Assembly: GCF_007860175.1 (NCBI RefSeq)
Contig: NZ_SJPX01000003.1
Span: 345,388 to 409,387, forward strand
DNA: 64,000 nucleotides
DNA from: Rubripirellula reticaptiva
Lineage (GTDB): Bacteria; Planctomycetota; Planctomycetia; Pirellulales; Pirellulaceae
Reading direction: 5' to 3'
The notes beneath the pieces were generated by a model. It made no database searches. It was not told where the DNA came from and worked only from the letters and a program-made list of their open reading frames with translations. How positions within the stretch are numbered: position 1 is the stretch's first letter; each line of letters starts with the position of its first letter. Made by a program: the position numbers and the translations under genes. This document shows positions 27,181 through 36,674 of the stretch, in pieces.

Positions 27181-28278
27181 GTGCGATTTGCCAACGTCTG
27201 CCTCGAGTCCATCGGTGCAGTAATTCCCGAAGAAACGTGGACGAGCTCTGCGATCGAATCTCGATTGAACCCGCTATACAGTCGGTTGAAGTTGCCCGAA
27301 GGTCGCTTGGAAATGATGAGCGGGATCGCCGAGAGGCGCGTTTGGCAACCTGGCACGATGCCCAGTGGCCCTAGCATTCGAAGTGCCAATCATGCCATCG
27401 ATGCCGCAGGGTTTGACCGTGGCCGGATCGGCTGCCTGATTCACGCCAGTGTCTGCCGCGACTTTCTAGAGCCCGCAACCGCGTCGCGGGTTCACCATGG
27501 TGTCGATTTGCCAAGCCGATGCTGGGTCTACGATGTCTCGAACGCCTGCCTGGGTCTAATCAACGGCGCCGTTCAAATCGCATCGATGATCGAAGCTGGC
27601 GCAATCGACGCCGGAATCGTGGTCGGGACCGAAAACAGCCGTCCGCTGCTCGAACAAACGATTACGACATTAAACGCTGATGAAACGATCAATCGCAAAA
27701 CCGTCAAACCGGCGTTTGCATCATTGACGATCGGATCGGGCAGCTGTGCTTGGCTACTGACCCATCGCCGATTGTCGGGCAGCGGAACCTCAATCGATGC
27801 TGCCATCGCCCAGTCACGGACTCAGTTCCATGACCTCTGTCGCAGCAACCATGACACCGCGGGTGCTGCCATGGCACCGCTGATGGATACAGATTCCGAA
27901 CGTTTGATGGCCGAAGGTATCGCCACGGGCGCCGAAGCGTTTGAACAACTGATCGAAGAGTGCGGCTTCAGCCGAGCGGAAATTGATCGCACGGTCTGCC
28001 ACCAAGTCGGTGCCCGCCACCGAGTCGCGATGCTAGAAGCCATGGGGCTGCCCATCGAAAATGACACTGCAACGTTCCAGCGTCTAGGCAACACGGGTTC
28101 GGTGGCCTTGCCGTTGACGTTGGCCGCGGCCGCCATCACCGGCGACGTTCACGCCGGCCAACGCGCCGCGATGCTAGGCATCGGCTCAGGCATCAACAGC
28201 GTGATGATGGCGACCACTTGGCAAACAACGCCAGTCGGCGGAAACCTGGCTAAAGAACTGGGCCTAACCACGGCCTAA
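27181..28278 (+). CDS. 3-oxoacyl-ACP synthase III-like (FabH/OleA-type) condensing enzyme
   Basis: A 365-residue thiolase-fold enzyme from GTG 27181. The catalytic triad is visible: Cys123 in SNACLGLING, His274 in CHQVGARH, and Asn304 in LGNTGS, in the order and spacing of KAS III enzymes, which join an acyl-CoA to malonyl-ACP or, in OleA, two acyl-CoAs. The N-terminus (SGIAERRVW) has the KAS III RxxxW-like region. Planctomycetes often carry such a protein next to hydrolase and ligase genes of long-chain olefin formation; here no oleB/C/D neighbour is in the window, so fatty-acid initiation and OleA-like condensation cannot be separated. Three palindromic octamers upstream may regulate it. 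Confidence 0.88.
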   Translation: MRFANVCLESIGAVIPEETWTSSAIESRLNPLYSRLKLPEGRLEMMSGIAERRVWQPGTMPSGPSIRSANHAIDAAGFDRGRIGCLIHASVCRDFLEPATASRVHHGVDLPSRCWVYDVSNACLGLINGAVQIASMIEAGAIDAGIVVGTENSRPLLEQTITTLNADETINRKTVKPAFASLTIGSGSCAWLLTHRRLSGSGTSIDAAIAQSRTQFHDLCRSNHDTAGAAMAPLMDTDSERLMAEGIATGAEAFEQLIEECGFSRAEIDRTVCHQVGARHRVAMLEAMGLPIENDTATFQRLGNTGSVALPLTLAAAAITGDVHAGQRAAMLGIGSGINSVMMATTWQTTPVGGNLAKELGLTTA

Positions 28279-28422
28279 TTACGAATGCGTCCCCGGTCCT
28301 CTCGCGTTGATGAACCGTTGCCGTAGGCTGACGCGAGTTCGGTTGCTTTGTCCAAGACCTGTTGCCAGTGACGTCGATAGCATCTGTCCATTCATGAACC
28401 ACTCGTCGAGTCGTCGTTCCTT

Positions 28423-31400
28423 ATGCGTTTATTAATCTGCGTAACGTTCAGTTTTAGTTTTACGTTCGCTGTCGCGACCGAGCCTCGTCGCGTCGTCACC
28501 GACAACCAGAAACGAAGCATCCTTTCCGATCTCACTGACGATCACCGACCCGAAAACGGCAATGCGGACGCAGTCGCGACCAATCGGCCCCTTCAACTCA
28601 TACACCAATCGGCAAGCGAAAATTCGACCGACGACACGCCTCCACAGCCGACTCGCACCGACATTCATATCAGTGGCGTCTATCCGCACCTGACGACCTA
28701 CGGCGTCTACAGCCAGAACGGTGGTCACCACAAAGAAGGCCACAACGAATGCGGTATTGGCGCAGTCGTTCCTTGGGCCGGAAAACTCTGGATGGTCAAC
28801 TACGCTCCGCACATGCCGCGGGGCAGCGAACACAAACTGTTTTCGGTGGACGCCGATCTCAGCAAACCGATGACGGTGCATCCGGAAAGCGTCGGTGGCA
28901 CACCAGCAGGCCGAATGATTCACAAAGAATCGAATCAACTGTTGATCGCCCATCATTTGATCGATGCCGATGGAAACGTACGCACGATTCAACCAGCCGA
29001 CATGCCCATTCGTGTTACAGCGATCGCGCGGCACTTAAAAGATCCGGCAAACATGGTTTACTACATCGACATGGAAGGTTCGATCTGGGAAGCCAACGTT
29101 CACACGCTGGCCGTCAAGCGACTCTTCAAGAAACCCGTGCCCGGCTGGCACGGCAAAGGCGGCTACACGTCGCAGGGCCGACTGGTTATTTCCAATAACG
29201 GAGAACTCCATGTCGGCAGTTACCAAGATGTGTTGGTCGGTGGTGAAGCAAAGAATGAAGAAGAACGCGGCGTGCTGGCAGAATTCGATGGCACGAACTG
29301 GAAAATCGTCGAACGTCGCCAATTCACCGAAGTCACCGGCCCTAGCGGGATCACTGGCGGCAGCGATGGCAATGATCCGATTTGGACGATGGGCTGGGAC
29401 CGCCGAAGCGTTCGATTGAAGGTGCTTGATAACGGTGGGTGGCACACTTATTTGCTACCCAAAGCCGCGTACTGCAACGACGCTAGCCACGGTTGGTACA
29501 CCGAGTGGCCGCGCATTCGCGAGATCACCGAAGGCCGCTGGATGATGGACATGCACGGCATGTTCTTTGATTTTCCAAAGACGTTTTCCAGCACCCATTC
29601 GGGCGGCATCAAACCAATCGGAAGCCACCTGCGGTACGTTCCCGATTTCTGCGACTGGAACGGAAAAATAGTCCTGGCCTCCGATGAAACTAGTATCCAA
29701 GGCAACCGATTAGCCGGCCAGCCTCAAAGCAATCTATGGTTCGGCGACTACGAAGACCTAAAAAAGTGGGGCCCCGCCAGCGGGTACGGCGGGCCGTGGA
29801 TCGAGGACGAAGTCACAGCGAATGCGCCATCGGATCCTTTCCTTGTCGCAGGCTTCGACCGACGAATGATTCACCTAACGACCGGGCGAAAGACATCGCT
29901 GCCCGCCACACTCTTGCGGGCGACCGACCAGCAACCCATCACTGCGTTGCCCGATCAACTCGCGAGTTTACCGCGAGTCACCGTCAATCGTGGCGACTGG
30001 CATGAACCGGCACCGGGATTCCATTTCACCATCGACGGCCCAGCCACCGTCTACCTGGCCGTCGACAAGCGAGGAACCCCAACGCTTGATCCCAAATGGC
30101 GATTGACCGATCTGTTGCTGAAATGGGGCAAAGGATTCACCGATCGAATCTACTCGCGAAAATTTTCTGCGGGCGAAGTAACGATTCCCGGCAACGATGC
30201 AGAACACACCCCCGGCTCCTACGGCATGCCTCATCAGGCATTTGTATTGGCCGACAACGATACGACTATCCAAATCTCGGAATCCGGAAATGCGGCGGTC
30301 ACTCGCCCTGCCAAGTCAACGAACGACAGTCCAGTCGAAAGCCCGGTGACTTTCACGCTGGAGGTGGATCAGAACGGAACCGGCCAGTGGGATCACTATC
30401 GGGACGTGACCGTTACTGCCAATGGATACGTCTCACAGATCCTGCCGGATGACTTCAACGCAACCTGGCTGCGTTTCAAAACCGACCGAAACTGCGTTGC
30501 CACCGCGCTGGTTCACCAAACAACAAAACAGTTCGTGGACGGCAAAGATCCCGCCAACGAAAAACTGTTTGCAGGGCTGGCTGATGTCCAAGACTCTGAT
30601 GCGATCGGCGGTCTGCTGTACGCCGCCAAACGAAATCGCAACCTTCGGATCATTGATTCGGACGATCGTTTTTTTGAGTTCACCAAAAACAGCTTTGAAT
30701 TCGAAACAGACTCAAAGGACGACAAACTTAACAAGTTGCTGCACGTTGAACCGGAGTTTTCCGTCGACAATTCGTCCGTCATCTTGAAAAGCCGCGGTCA
30801 AACCTACCGGTTGCCCAAGGGCGACGCCGCATACGACCGACCATTTGCGGCAGGCTGGCCACGCGACTCGCGGGAAGTCGCATCCGAGCGGCACCTAGCC
30901 AACATTCACGGAACCTTTTACGAAGTACCGCTGATCACCAACGGCGCCCCGCCTGCATGGAACCGAATGCGTCCGGTTTCTAGCCACCGCAAGCAAATCA
31001 CCGACTTCTGCTCCTGGAACGGCTTGCTCGTTCTTTCCGGAGTCAAATCTGACGCAGTAGAAGACGGTCACGTTTTCCGCGACCCAAAACTTGGTATAGG
31101 ACTCTGGCTGGGCGGCATCGATGACCTTTGGAAACTCGGCAAACCCGTCGGTCACGGTGGACCTTGGATGGAAACGAAAGTAAAAGCCGGCATTGCGTCC
31201 GATTCCTATTTGATGACAGGCTATGACCAAAAGACGCTGCAAATATCTCACAATTCTGCAAGTCCCGTCACCATCACTGTGCAGATCGACATTAACGGAA
31301 ACGGCCTTTGGACAACGTACAAGAGTTTCAAAGTCTCGCAACACGCCACCACAACGCATGAGTTCCCAGTCGGATTCTCGGCCTGTTGGATGCGGGCGGT

Positions 31401-31446
31401 TAGCAATACAGATACCACCGCAACCGTTCAACTCGACTATCAATGA
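28423..31446 (+). CDS. Large secreted protein with internal duplication, function unknown
   Basis: A 1007-residue protein with a signal peptide (MRLLICVTFSFSFTFAVATEP). The body is rich in short beta-strand phrases typical of propeller folds (YYIDMEGSIWEANVHTL, GYTSQGRLVISNNGELHVGSY). Two halves share motifs in the same order: DFCDWNGKIVLAS / DFCSWNGLLVLSG, LWFGDYEDLKKWG / LWLGGIDDLWKLG, GYGGPWIEDEVTA / GHGGPWMETKVKA, and LEVDQNGTGQWDHY / VQIDINGNGLWTTY. An old internal duplication is therefore likely. It is probably periplasmic. The neighbours are two sulfatases on the other strand, which may hint at polysaccharide breakdown, but there is no catalytic signature I recognise. Confidence 0.8.
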   Translation: MRLLICVTFSFSFTFAVATEPRRVVTDNQKRSILSDLTDDHRPENGNADAVATNRPLQLIHQSASENSTDDTPPQPTRTDIHISGVYPHLTTYGVYSQNGGHHKEGHNECGIGAVVPWAGKLWMVNYAPHMPRGSEHKLFSVDADLSKPMTVHPESVGGTPAGRMIHKESNQLLIAHHLIDADGNVRTIQPADMPIRVTAIARHLKDPANMVYYIDMEGSIWEANVHTLAVKRLFKKPVPGWHGKGGYTSQGRLVISNNGELHVGSYQDVLVGGEAKNEEERGVLAEFDGTNWKIVERRQFTEVTGPSGITGGSDGNDPIWTMGWDRRSVRLKVLDNGGWHTYLLPKAAYCNDASHGWYTEWPRIREITEGRWMMDMHGMFFDFPKTFSSTHSGGIKPIGSHLRYVPDFCDWNGKIVLASDETSIQGNRLAGQPQSNLWFGDYEDLKKWGPASGYGGPWIEDEVTANAPSDPFLVAGFDRRMIHLTTGRKTSLPATLLRATDQQPITALPDQLASLPRVTVNRGDWHEPAPGFHFTIDGPATVYLAVDKRGTPTLDPKWRLTDLLLKWGKGFTDRIYSRKFSAGEVTIPGNDAEHTPGSYGMPHQAFVLADNDTTIQISESGNAAVTRPAKSTNDSPVESPVTFTLEVDQNGTGQWDHYRDVTVTANGYVSQILPDDFNATWLRFKTDRNCVATALVHQTTKQFVDGKDPANEKLFAGLADVQDSDAIGGLLYAAKRNRNLRIIDSDDRFFEFTKNSFEFETDSKDDKLNKLLHVEPEFSVDNSSVILKSRGQTYRLPKGDAAYDRPFAAGWPRDSREVASERHLANIHGTFYEVPLITNGAPPAWNRMRPVSSHRKQITDFCSWNGLLVLSGVKSDAVEDGHVFRDPKLGIGLWLGGIDDLWKLGKPVGHGGPWMETKVKAGIASDSYLMTGYDQKTLQISHNSASPVTITVQIDINGNGLWTTYKSFKVSQHATTTHEFPVGFSACWMRAVSNTDTTATVQLDYQ

Positions 31447-31508
31447 GTCGGTTTCGCAGACCGTAAACTAAGTCGCGCGAGACCGGAGCTTTGTCCTAGG
31501 CAGCACGT

Positions 31509-33035
31509 TTAGCGATCATCGGCAACCCCTGGTTTCTTCGTGAGATTTCGACCTCGGTGGTAAGGCGAATCAGTTGGCACGCCTAGGTTCGGCGCGGCGT
31601 CCACTGGCAGTGATTCGGTTAAACGTGATCTGACGTCCGACAGTTTAGGGTCGCTTGCACGGTTGTTAAACTCGTGGGGGTCTTCCTGCAGGTCATACAA
31701 TTCTTCGATTCCATTGCCATACTTAATCAGCCGATATCGCGTGTCGGCAACAGCATGTGATGATGTCTCTTCGCGATCGAATTGATAGGAAGTCAGCGCC
31801 GGCGTGGTTCGCGCGGCCTGCGGATTTTTTAGCTGCGGAACCAGCGAAACGCCGTCGCACTGCACGGGAACGGAAATGCCGGCCAACTCGCACAGCGTCG
31901 GATAGACATCGGTCAGCGTTGCCGGCTGCTGAGTCTTCTGACCGTCCCGGCTAAGCCCCGGAGCATGAATGAACAACGGCACGTGCGTGGTTTGATCCCA
32001 GAGCGCGAACTTCTCCCAATTCTCCTTTTCACCAATGTGAAATCCGTGATCCGACCACAGGACCACGATCGTGTTGTCTTTCATCGGCGACGCGTCCAGC
32101 GCATCAAGCAACCGACCCAGTTGATGATCCACATAACTGATGCTTGCCAAGTATCCACGCATCAGGTGCGGCCACTGATCGTTGTCAGTGACCCACTTGT
32201 GCCAGTTGCGCCGGCCATGGTCGTGCGCGTCATCCAGATCATCATCACGAAGCTTTGGCAACTGAACTTCGTCGATGGGATACAGGTCAAACCACTTCTG
32301 TGGCACTTCCCACGGAATGTGAGGCCGAAACAGACCGACGGCAAGGAACAGCGGCCTGTCGCCTTCCCGCTGCATCTGTTCGGTCGCCCAGTCGACTACC
32401 AAATGATCGCCGTAAGTGTCCTCGGCCTGATCGGTGATCACGGCAGCGCCAAACAAGTGGTAGTTCAGAGGCCGCTTGCCAGTGAAGCCCGCGTTCTGGC
32501 CTTGCGAAAAAACCGGGCGTGGCCAATCGCCGGAAATCGGATCCAGCGGATCGCCTCGATAGTCGTCCCAGGCATCCGGGTCGTTCTGAGAATCACCCGG
32601 TGTCCACTGCAGCGTATGAAAGATCTTGCCGCCCCCGACGGCTCGATAGCCGTGATCGCGAAAGTGCTGAGACAACACCACCGCGTCCTTCAGCGCCGGC
32701 GATTCGTCTCGCCATCGAGGCCCGTGAGCACCGAACAGATTTCGATAAACCCCCGAACGCGACGGGTGCACCCCCGTCATGACCGCGACGCGCGATGGGT
32801 GACACGCCGGCGCCGCACAATGAGCATTGGTAAACGTGACCGAACGTTTTGCCAGTCGCTCAAAATTCGGAGTCTTCACGCCGGAATGATTGTCAAGCGG
32901 CGAGATGTAGTCGTTCAAATCGTCCACAGCAATGAATAGTACGTTCGGGCGATTTGCTGCCGTGCATAGTGATACCGACTGATCGCCTGCAAAGCTGAAC
33001 AACAAGATAAGCGAAAGGAAAGCCAACGCCTTCAT
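31509..33035 (-). CDS. Secreted sulfatase, iduronate-2-sulfatase-like
   Basis: About 508 residues from ATG 33035, which opens a signal peptide (MKALAFLSLILLFSFAGDQ); the open frame continues 24 codons upstream without one. The N-terminal metal site NVLFIAVDDLNDY and the formylglycine motif Cys78-His-Pro-Ser-Arg (CHPSRVAVMTG) identify an FGly-dependent sulfatase of the alkaline phosphatase superfamily, needing an anaerobic or FGE maturase encoded elsewhere. LNDYISPLDNHSGVKTPNFERLA and the C-terminal LYDLQEDPHEF resemble iduronate-2-sulfatases. Substrate is probably a sulfated algal or animal glycan, as usual in marine planctomycetes. It is followed on the same strand by no further gene, and preceded by a second sulfatase 93 bases away. 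Confidence 0.93.
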   Translation of the reverse strand: MKALAFLSLILLFSFAGDQSVSLCTAANRPNVLFIAVDDLNDYISPLDNHSGVKTPNFERLAKRSVTFTNAHCAAPACHPSRVAVMTGVHPSRSGVYRNLFGAHGPRWRDESPALKDAVVLSQHFRDHGYRAVGGGKIFHTLQWTPGDSQNDPDAWDDYRGDPLDPISGDWPRPVFSQGQNAGFTGKRPLNYHLFGAAVITDQAEDTYGDHLVVDWATEQMQREGDRPLFLAVGLFRPHIPWEVPQKWFDLYPIDEVQLPKLRDDDLDDAHDHGRRNWHKWVTDNDQWPHLMRGYLASISYVDHQLGRLLDALDASPMKDNTIVVLWSDHGFHIGEKENWEKFALWDQTTHVPLFIHAPGLSRDGQKTQQPATLTDVYPTLCELAGISVPVQCDGVSLVPQLKNPQAARTTPALTSYQFDREETSSHAVADTRYRLIKYGNGIEELYDLQEDPHEFNNRASDPKLSDVRSRLTESLPVDAAPNLGVPTDSPYHRGRNLTKKPGVADDR

Positions 33036-33128
33036 AAAACGGAATCCAGTAATCGGACTAACGAACCAAAGATGCACGGATGTCGCGGGTTGTTCTTGAC
33101 CAAACAAATGTTTCCATCGTCTTTCTGC

Positions 33129-34571
33129 TTACTTGTCCGATGACGTCCTGCTGCGAATGTCCCAATCTTTCCACGGTTTGAATCCTTTTTTGCCGATTCC
33201 GAACGTCGGGACAGCATTCTCGGGCTGCAACGAACGATACGCTTGCAGCTTTGCAAACAAGTCCTTCACAACATCCGGGTGCTGGTCAGCCAGGTTTTCT
33301 CGTTCAAGTAAATCGTCCGGCATTCGATAAAGGTGAATTTCATGCTTGTCCGTGATTTCACTCTGCGCAACATCTGGGCCAATCACAACCAGTTTCCACT
33401 GTGCAGTTTTGATGGCGATCGTCTCGCGTTCTGCGCCTGACTGACCATGGTACGAATACCAGTCGCGTTCGGGGAAATCGGTCACGGTCCCTTCAAGCAG
33501 ACCGCACAAATTTGATCCGTCAAGTTTGCTGTTAGCGTCTCGCCCGAAATTGGAATCAACACCGGCACTGGCCAAAACTGTGGGCAGCACATCGATGTAT
33601 CCGATCGTGTTATCCAGCTTGCGTCCACCCTGCCATTTTGCCGGCCAACGAACACAGGCGACGACTCGAACACCGCCTTCGAATGTCGTCAGCTTGCTTC
33701 CGTGCAACGGTCGATTGTTCGCTTTGAACTGGCCGACACCGCCATTGTCACTTAGGAACCAAACCTGGGTGTTATCAGCTTCGCCGCTGTCTTCGATAGC
33801 CCGCAGCACCTGACCAACGCCCTGATCCATGCTCCAGATCATCGCCTTCAGCGTTGCTTCGTCGTCCGTCTTGCTGTTCTTGGCATAGCGGGCAATGTCT
33901 TCGGGCTTTGCTTGGAAGGGTGAATGCGGCGCATTGAATGGCACGTAACAGAAATACGGCGCAGCATCGACCGCCGACTCGCGAATAAAATCGGACGCAG
34001 CTTCGGCAATCAGATCAGTCGCATAGCCCTGTTTCGCCGAAGGCGTGTGGTTGATGTGCCAGTCGCGTTCACCGTCGCGTTCCAACTTGAAGTAATCGAT
34101 CGCACCGTTGTAGTGGCCTTCAAAGTGCGTGAACCCCCGCGACAACGGGTGCCACTTCACATCGTGGTGCCCCAAATGCCACTTGCCGAAGATGCCGCGG
34201 TGCTTGTAACCGGCTTCGCCAAGAGCGTCGGCGATCGTCCGCTCCTGGACCGACAAGCCAAAGTTGCGCTGCGGTGGAATCACCGCTCGCGCCAAGCCAA
34301 ATCGAATCGGATAGCGGCCGGTCATCAAGCCAGCTCGAGTCGGCGTACACATCGGTGCCACATAAAACCGATCCAGCTCAATCCCTTCACCCGCCAACCG
34401 ATCCACGTTCGGTGTTTCGGTCCAATCCGAATGGTAGCTGACCGCGCCCCAGCCAAGATCATCCGCCAACATCACAACGACGTTTGGTTGCGATTCGGCT
34501 TGGGCAAGCGAAACTATCGGAACTGCGACCGTTGCAATAGCAACCATCAAAACGCATAAGGGCTGGTTCAT
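33129..34571 (-). CDS. Secreted arylsulfatase
   Basis: A 480-residue FGly sulfatase with a signal peptide (MNQPLCVLMVAIATVAVPIVSLAQA). The metal-binding start NVVVMLADDLGWG, the formylglycine motif Cys75-Thr-Pro-Thr-Arg (MCTPTRAGLMTG) and KWHLGHHD with the catalytic His are all present, so it should be active once its Cys is oxidised. FLSDNGGVGQ provides the later metal ligands. It belongs to the common arylsulfatase A/B group and differs clearly from the iduronate-type neighbour downstream on the same strand, so the two probably act on different ester positions. The gene may be co-transcribed with the other sulfatase (93-base gap). Confidence 0.93.
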   Translation of the reverse strand: MNQPLCVLMVAIATVAVPIVSLAQAESQPNVVVMLADDLGWGAVSYHSDWTETPNVDRLAGEGIELDRFYVAPMCTPTRAGLMTGRYPIRFGLARAVIPPQRNFGLSVQERTIADALGEAGYKHRGIFGKWHLGHHDVKWHPLSRGFTHFEGHYNGAIDYFKLERDGERDWHINHTPSAKQGYATDLIAEAASDFIRESAVDAAPYFCYVPFNAPHSPFQAKPEDIARYAKNSKTDDEATLKAMIWSMDQGVGQVLRAIEDSGEADNTQVWFLSDNGGVGQFKANNRPLHGSKLTTFEGGVRVVACVRWPAKWQGGRKLDNTIGYIDVLPTVLASAGVDSNFGRDANSKLDGSNLCGLLEGTVTDFPERDWYSYHGQSGAERETIAIKTAQWKLVVIGPDVAQSEITDKHEIHLYRMPDDLLERENLADQHPDVVKDLFAKLQAYRSLQPENAVPTFGIGKKGFKPWKDWDIRSRTSSDK

Positions 34572-34635
34572 ATTTCACTTCTTGTTTTATAAATAGGTAT
34601 CGCTAGACAATTAGCATCGATTGAGCGCAACGTCT

Positions 34636-34675
34636 TCGCAATGACCAATGACGCCGTGTGCCCTGCTCATTGCGA
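34636..34675. repeat. 9-bp inverted repeat upstream of the arylsulfatase gene
   Basis: TCGCAATGA (34636-34644) is repeated inverted as TCATTGCGA (34667-34675) with 22 bases between. It lies 65 bases upstream of the arylsulfatase start, in its likely promoter region, and could be an operator with two half-sites three helical turns apart. No T-run follows on either strand, so a terminator is less likely. Confidence 0.4.
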
Positions 34676-34739
34676 GAGAACACGGCAATGTCTTTTAAGT
34701 CATCGTTGATTCGTCAAACGGTACGACTACCCCACCGCG

Positions 34740-34970
34740 CCCAGACTTTACGTCCCACGTATTCGTGCGACGGGCGAAGCTCGAACGACAGCGATGGCAC
34801 AATCTTCGCACGTCCGTGGGACTTCGGCGATGGAACCACCAGTGACCAACTGATACTGCGGCGTCAATATACATCGCTGCGCGTCTTCACGGCGACTCTA
34901 ACCAGCACCGACGACGATGGCCTGACCGCATCGTCGAGCGTTGAAACTGCGGTTCGCACGACTCGATCGA
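34740..34970 (+). pseudogene. Orphan PKD-domain fragment
   Basis: In the frame of an open stretch 34658-35059, the translation YSCDGRSSNDSDGTIFARPWDF followed by GDGTTSD, then FTATLTSTDDDGLTASSSVETAV, matches the pattern of a PKD domain (DGSxSxDxDGTI, WDFGDGTT, YTVTLTVTDDDGLT). PKD domains are extracellular beta-sandwich modules of much larger proteins. Here the flanking residues are unrelated to any secreted protein: there is no signal peptide and the end is basic and unstructured. I read it as the remnant of a large exported protein lost when the metal island was inserted or rearranged. Domain match is by eye. The rest of 34572-35153 holds only the repeats and promoter listed separately. 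Confidence 0.55.
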
Positions 34971-34985
34971 ACATCAAGTTAAGCC

Positions 34986-35004
34986 ATGGACAGATCCTGT
35001 CCAT
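34986..35004. promoter_or_regulatory. Perfect palindrome, candidate enhancer site for the sigma-54 promoter of czcB
   Basis: ATGGACAG-ATC-CTGTCCAT, two perfect 8-bp arms around three bases, centred about 93 bases before the -24 element at 35088, i.e. about 120 bases before the expected transcription start. That is a normal distance for NtrC-family activator binding. A T-rich stretch (GTTTTTCTC) begins about 25 bases later, so an old terminator hairpin is the alternative reading. Confidence 0.45.
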
Positions 35005-35087
35005 CGTTGTGGTGAAAGTTTTTCTCTTACGTCACCGGCGGAAGCCGGAAATTGCCTAGACGCTGGCAAAATGCACTTTTAAGCCAG

Positions 35088-35103
35088 TGGCACGGTTCGT
35101 GCT
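35088..35103 (+). promoter_or_regulatory. Sigma-54 (-24/-12) promoter upstream of czcB
   Basis: TGGCAC-GGTTC-GTGCT matches the TGGCAC-N5-TTGCA consensus at all six -24 bases and four of five -12 bases, with exactly ten bases between GG and GC. Transcription would start near 35114, 40 bases before the czcB ATG. A sigma-54 activator gene lies in the same island (46183-47514). Confidence 0.7.
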
Positions 35104-35153
35104 ATTGAATGAATCGAAACTGATTTCGAACACCATTTATATAGCGATCCTCG

Positions 35154-36674
35154 ATGACCAACGTTCCCGCCAGGACTGAACCAACCGAACCTAAAGAATC
35201 ATCTAACTCAAATTCCGGACTGCTTGCGAGTATCGCGAAAGTTGGGCCGACTTTGTTCGTGCTGGCCGTCATGGGCAGCGGTTGGCTGGCCGTTCACCAG
35301 ATCAATACGGGAGCACAACCTGAGGAAGAAGAGTCCATCGTTGAAGTAGCAGCGGTTCCGGATTCATTGACGCTGCCCGAAGGCAAAGTTAAAGCAGCGA
35401 AGTTCGAGTCGGTGCCAGCACAAACGCAAGCAATGGAACATGTGCATACAATCCCGGGACGCATCCGCTACGACGAGACCAAGCACGTTGACGTCAAAGC
35501 GCCGATGGACGGCATCCTGGCAGAAGTGTTGGTGACGCCGGGCGAGCATGTCCAAAATGGGCAGTTACTCGCTGTGCTTCGCAGTTCGGAGATTGGGCAA
35601 GCTCGCGCCGAAGTGCTGAAGCGTCAGAAGGAACACGAGATCGCTCAGCAGATGCTGCAGCGCGAAGTGACGCTCGCCAAGAACCTCGACCAAATGTCGT
35701 TGATGTTGGATCAAGGCCAGCCCGTCGATTCGATCGATAACGCGATGCAGAATCGTGCATTGGGTGCCTATCGGCAAGACATTTTGTCGGCGTTGTCAAA
35801 GATGCAACTCGCATCAGAACTGCTAAGCAAGATCGAGCCTTTGGCCAACTCGGGTTCTGTTTCTGGTCGAACGATTCGCGAGCGACAAGCCGAACGCCAG
35901 ATAGCAGAGACTGAATTTCGAACCGCTCGCGATCAAGCGACCTTTGCAGCGAAGCAAGCCAAAATCAATGCCGAAGCCAAACTCTCAGAGGCTGATCGTC
36001 AGCTGAACTTGGCTTGGCAGTCCGTTGAGACATTGCTTGGATACAAGGAAGACAAGGCGAAAGTCGATCTGAATAATCAAGAAGCTCTTTCGCGACTTGA
36101 AATACGTGCTCCGTTTGCTGGTTCAGTCGAATCACGCGGCTTCGCCAACAACGAACGAGTCACGCGTGGTGAGTCGTTGATTATTTTGGCGAACACTGAT
36201 TCGTTGTACGTTGCCGCCAATATTCGCGAGAGTGACTGGTCGGCAGTATCGCTCGATCAAGGGACTTTGGTTTCAGTTTCGGTTCCCGCGCTCGAAGATC
36301 GCGTCTTTGAAGCCCGCATCCGCTACTTTGGTCGCGAAGTGCAAGCTGACACCAATTCAGTGCCCTTGGTGGCAACACTCAAAAACAGCGAAGGATTGTT
36401 GCGGCCCGGCATGTTCGTTCGTGTCACGATTCCTATCGGAAAGCCTCGCGAAGCCTTGTCAGTAAAGCCGGAATCAGTGGTTCAGCACGAGAACCAATCA
36501 TTTGTGTTTGTGGACGAAAGTGGCGGCACGTTCAAACGCGTCGATGTTTCGACAGGACAAGCGTCCGATGATTGGGTGGAACTCACCAATGGATTACAGC
36601 CTGGACAACTGGTAGTGACGCATGGTGCGTTCTTGCTGAAGTCTGAATTGCTGCTGCAGGGCGAATCGGAATAG
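35154..36674 (+). CDS. czcB: HME-RND efflux periplasmic adaptor (CzcB/CusB type)
   Basis: A 506-residue membrane-fusion protein. A single N-terminal helix (about residues 28-46, GPTLFVLAVMGSGWLAV) anchors it, followed by a biotinyl-lipoyl-like half (GILAEVLVTPGEHVQNGQLLAVL), a long coiled-coil hairpin (about 140-290, rich in Ala/Glu/Gln/Arg), the second lipoyl half (LEIRAPFAGSVESRGFANNERVTRGESLIIL), a beta-barrel and a membrane-proximal domain ending QPGQLVVTHGAFLLKSELL. It should link the inner-membrane pump CzcA to an outer-membrane channel. The pump gene follows after 110 bases; no TolC/CzcC gene is present. A sigma-54 promoter 66 bases upstream suggests metal-induced expression. Confidence 0.92.
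   Translation: MTNVPARTEPTEPKESSNSNSGLLASIAKVGPTLFVLAVMGSGWLAVHQINTGAQPEEEESIVEVAAVPDSLTLPEGKVKAAKFESVPAQTQAMEHVHTIPGRIRYDETKHVDVKAPMDGILAEVLVTPGEHVQNGQLLAVLRSSEIGQARAEVLKRQKEHEIAQQMLQREVTLAKNLDQMSLMLDQGQPVDSIDNAMQNRALGAYRQDILSALSKMQLASELLSKIEPLANSGSVSGRTIRERQAERQIAETEFRTARDQATFAAKQAKINAEAKLSEADRQLNLAWQSVETLLGYKEDKAKVDLNNQEALSRLEIRAPFAGSVESRGFANNERVTRGESLIILANTDSLYVAANIRESDWSAVSLDQGTLVSVSVPALEDRVFEARIRYFGREVQADTNSVPLVATLKNSEGLLRPGMFVRVTIPIGKPREALSVKPESVVQHENQSFVFVDESGGTFKRVDVSTGQASDDWVELTNGLQPGQLVVTHGAFLLKSELLLQGESE

Noticed and set aside
31965..32939. 324-codon plus-strand open frame
   Set aside because: Lies fully antisense to the iduronate-type sulfatase gene; Arg/Val-rich composition typical of an antisense shadow.
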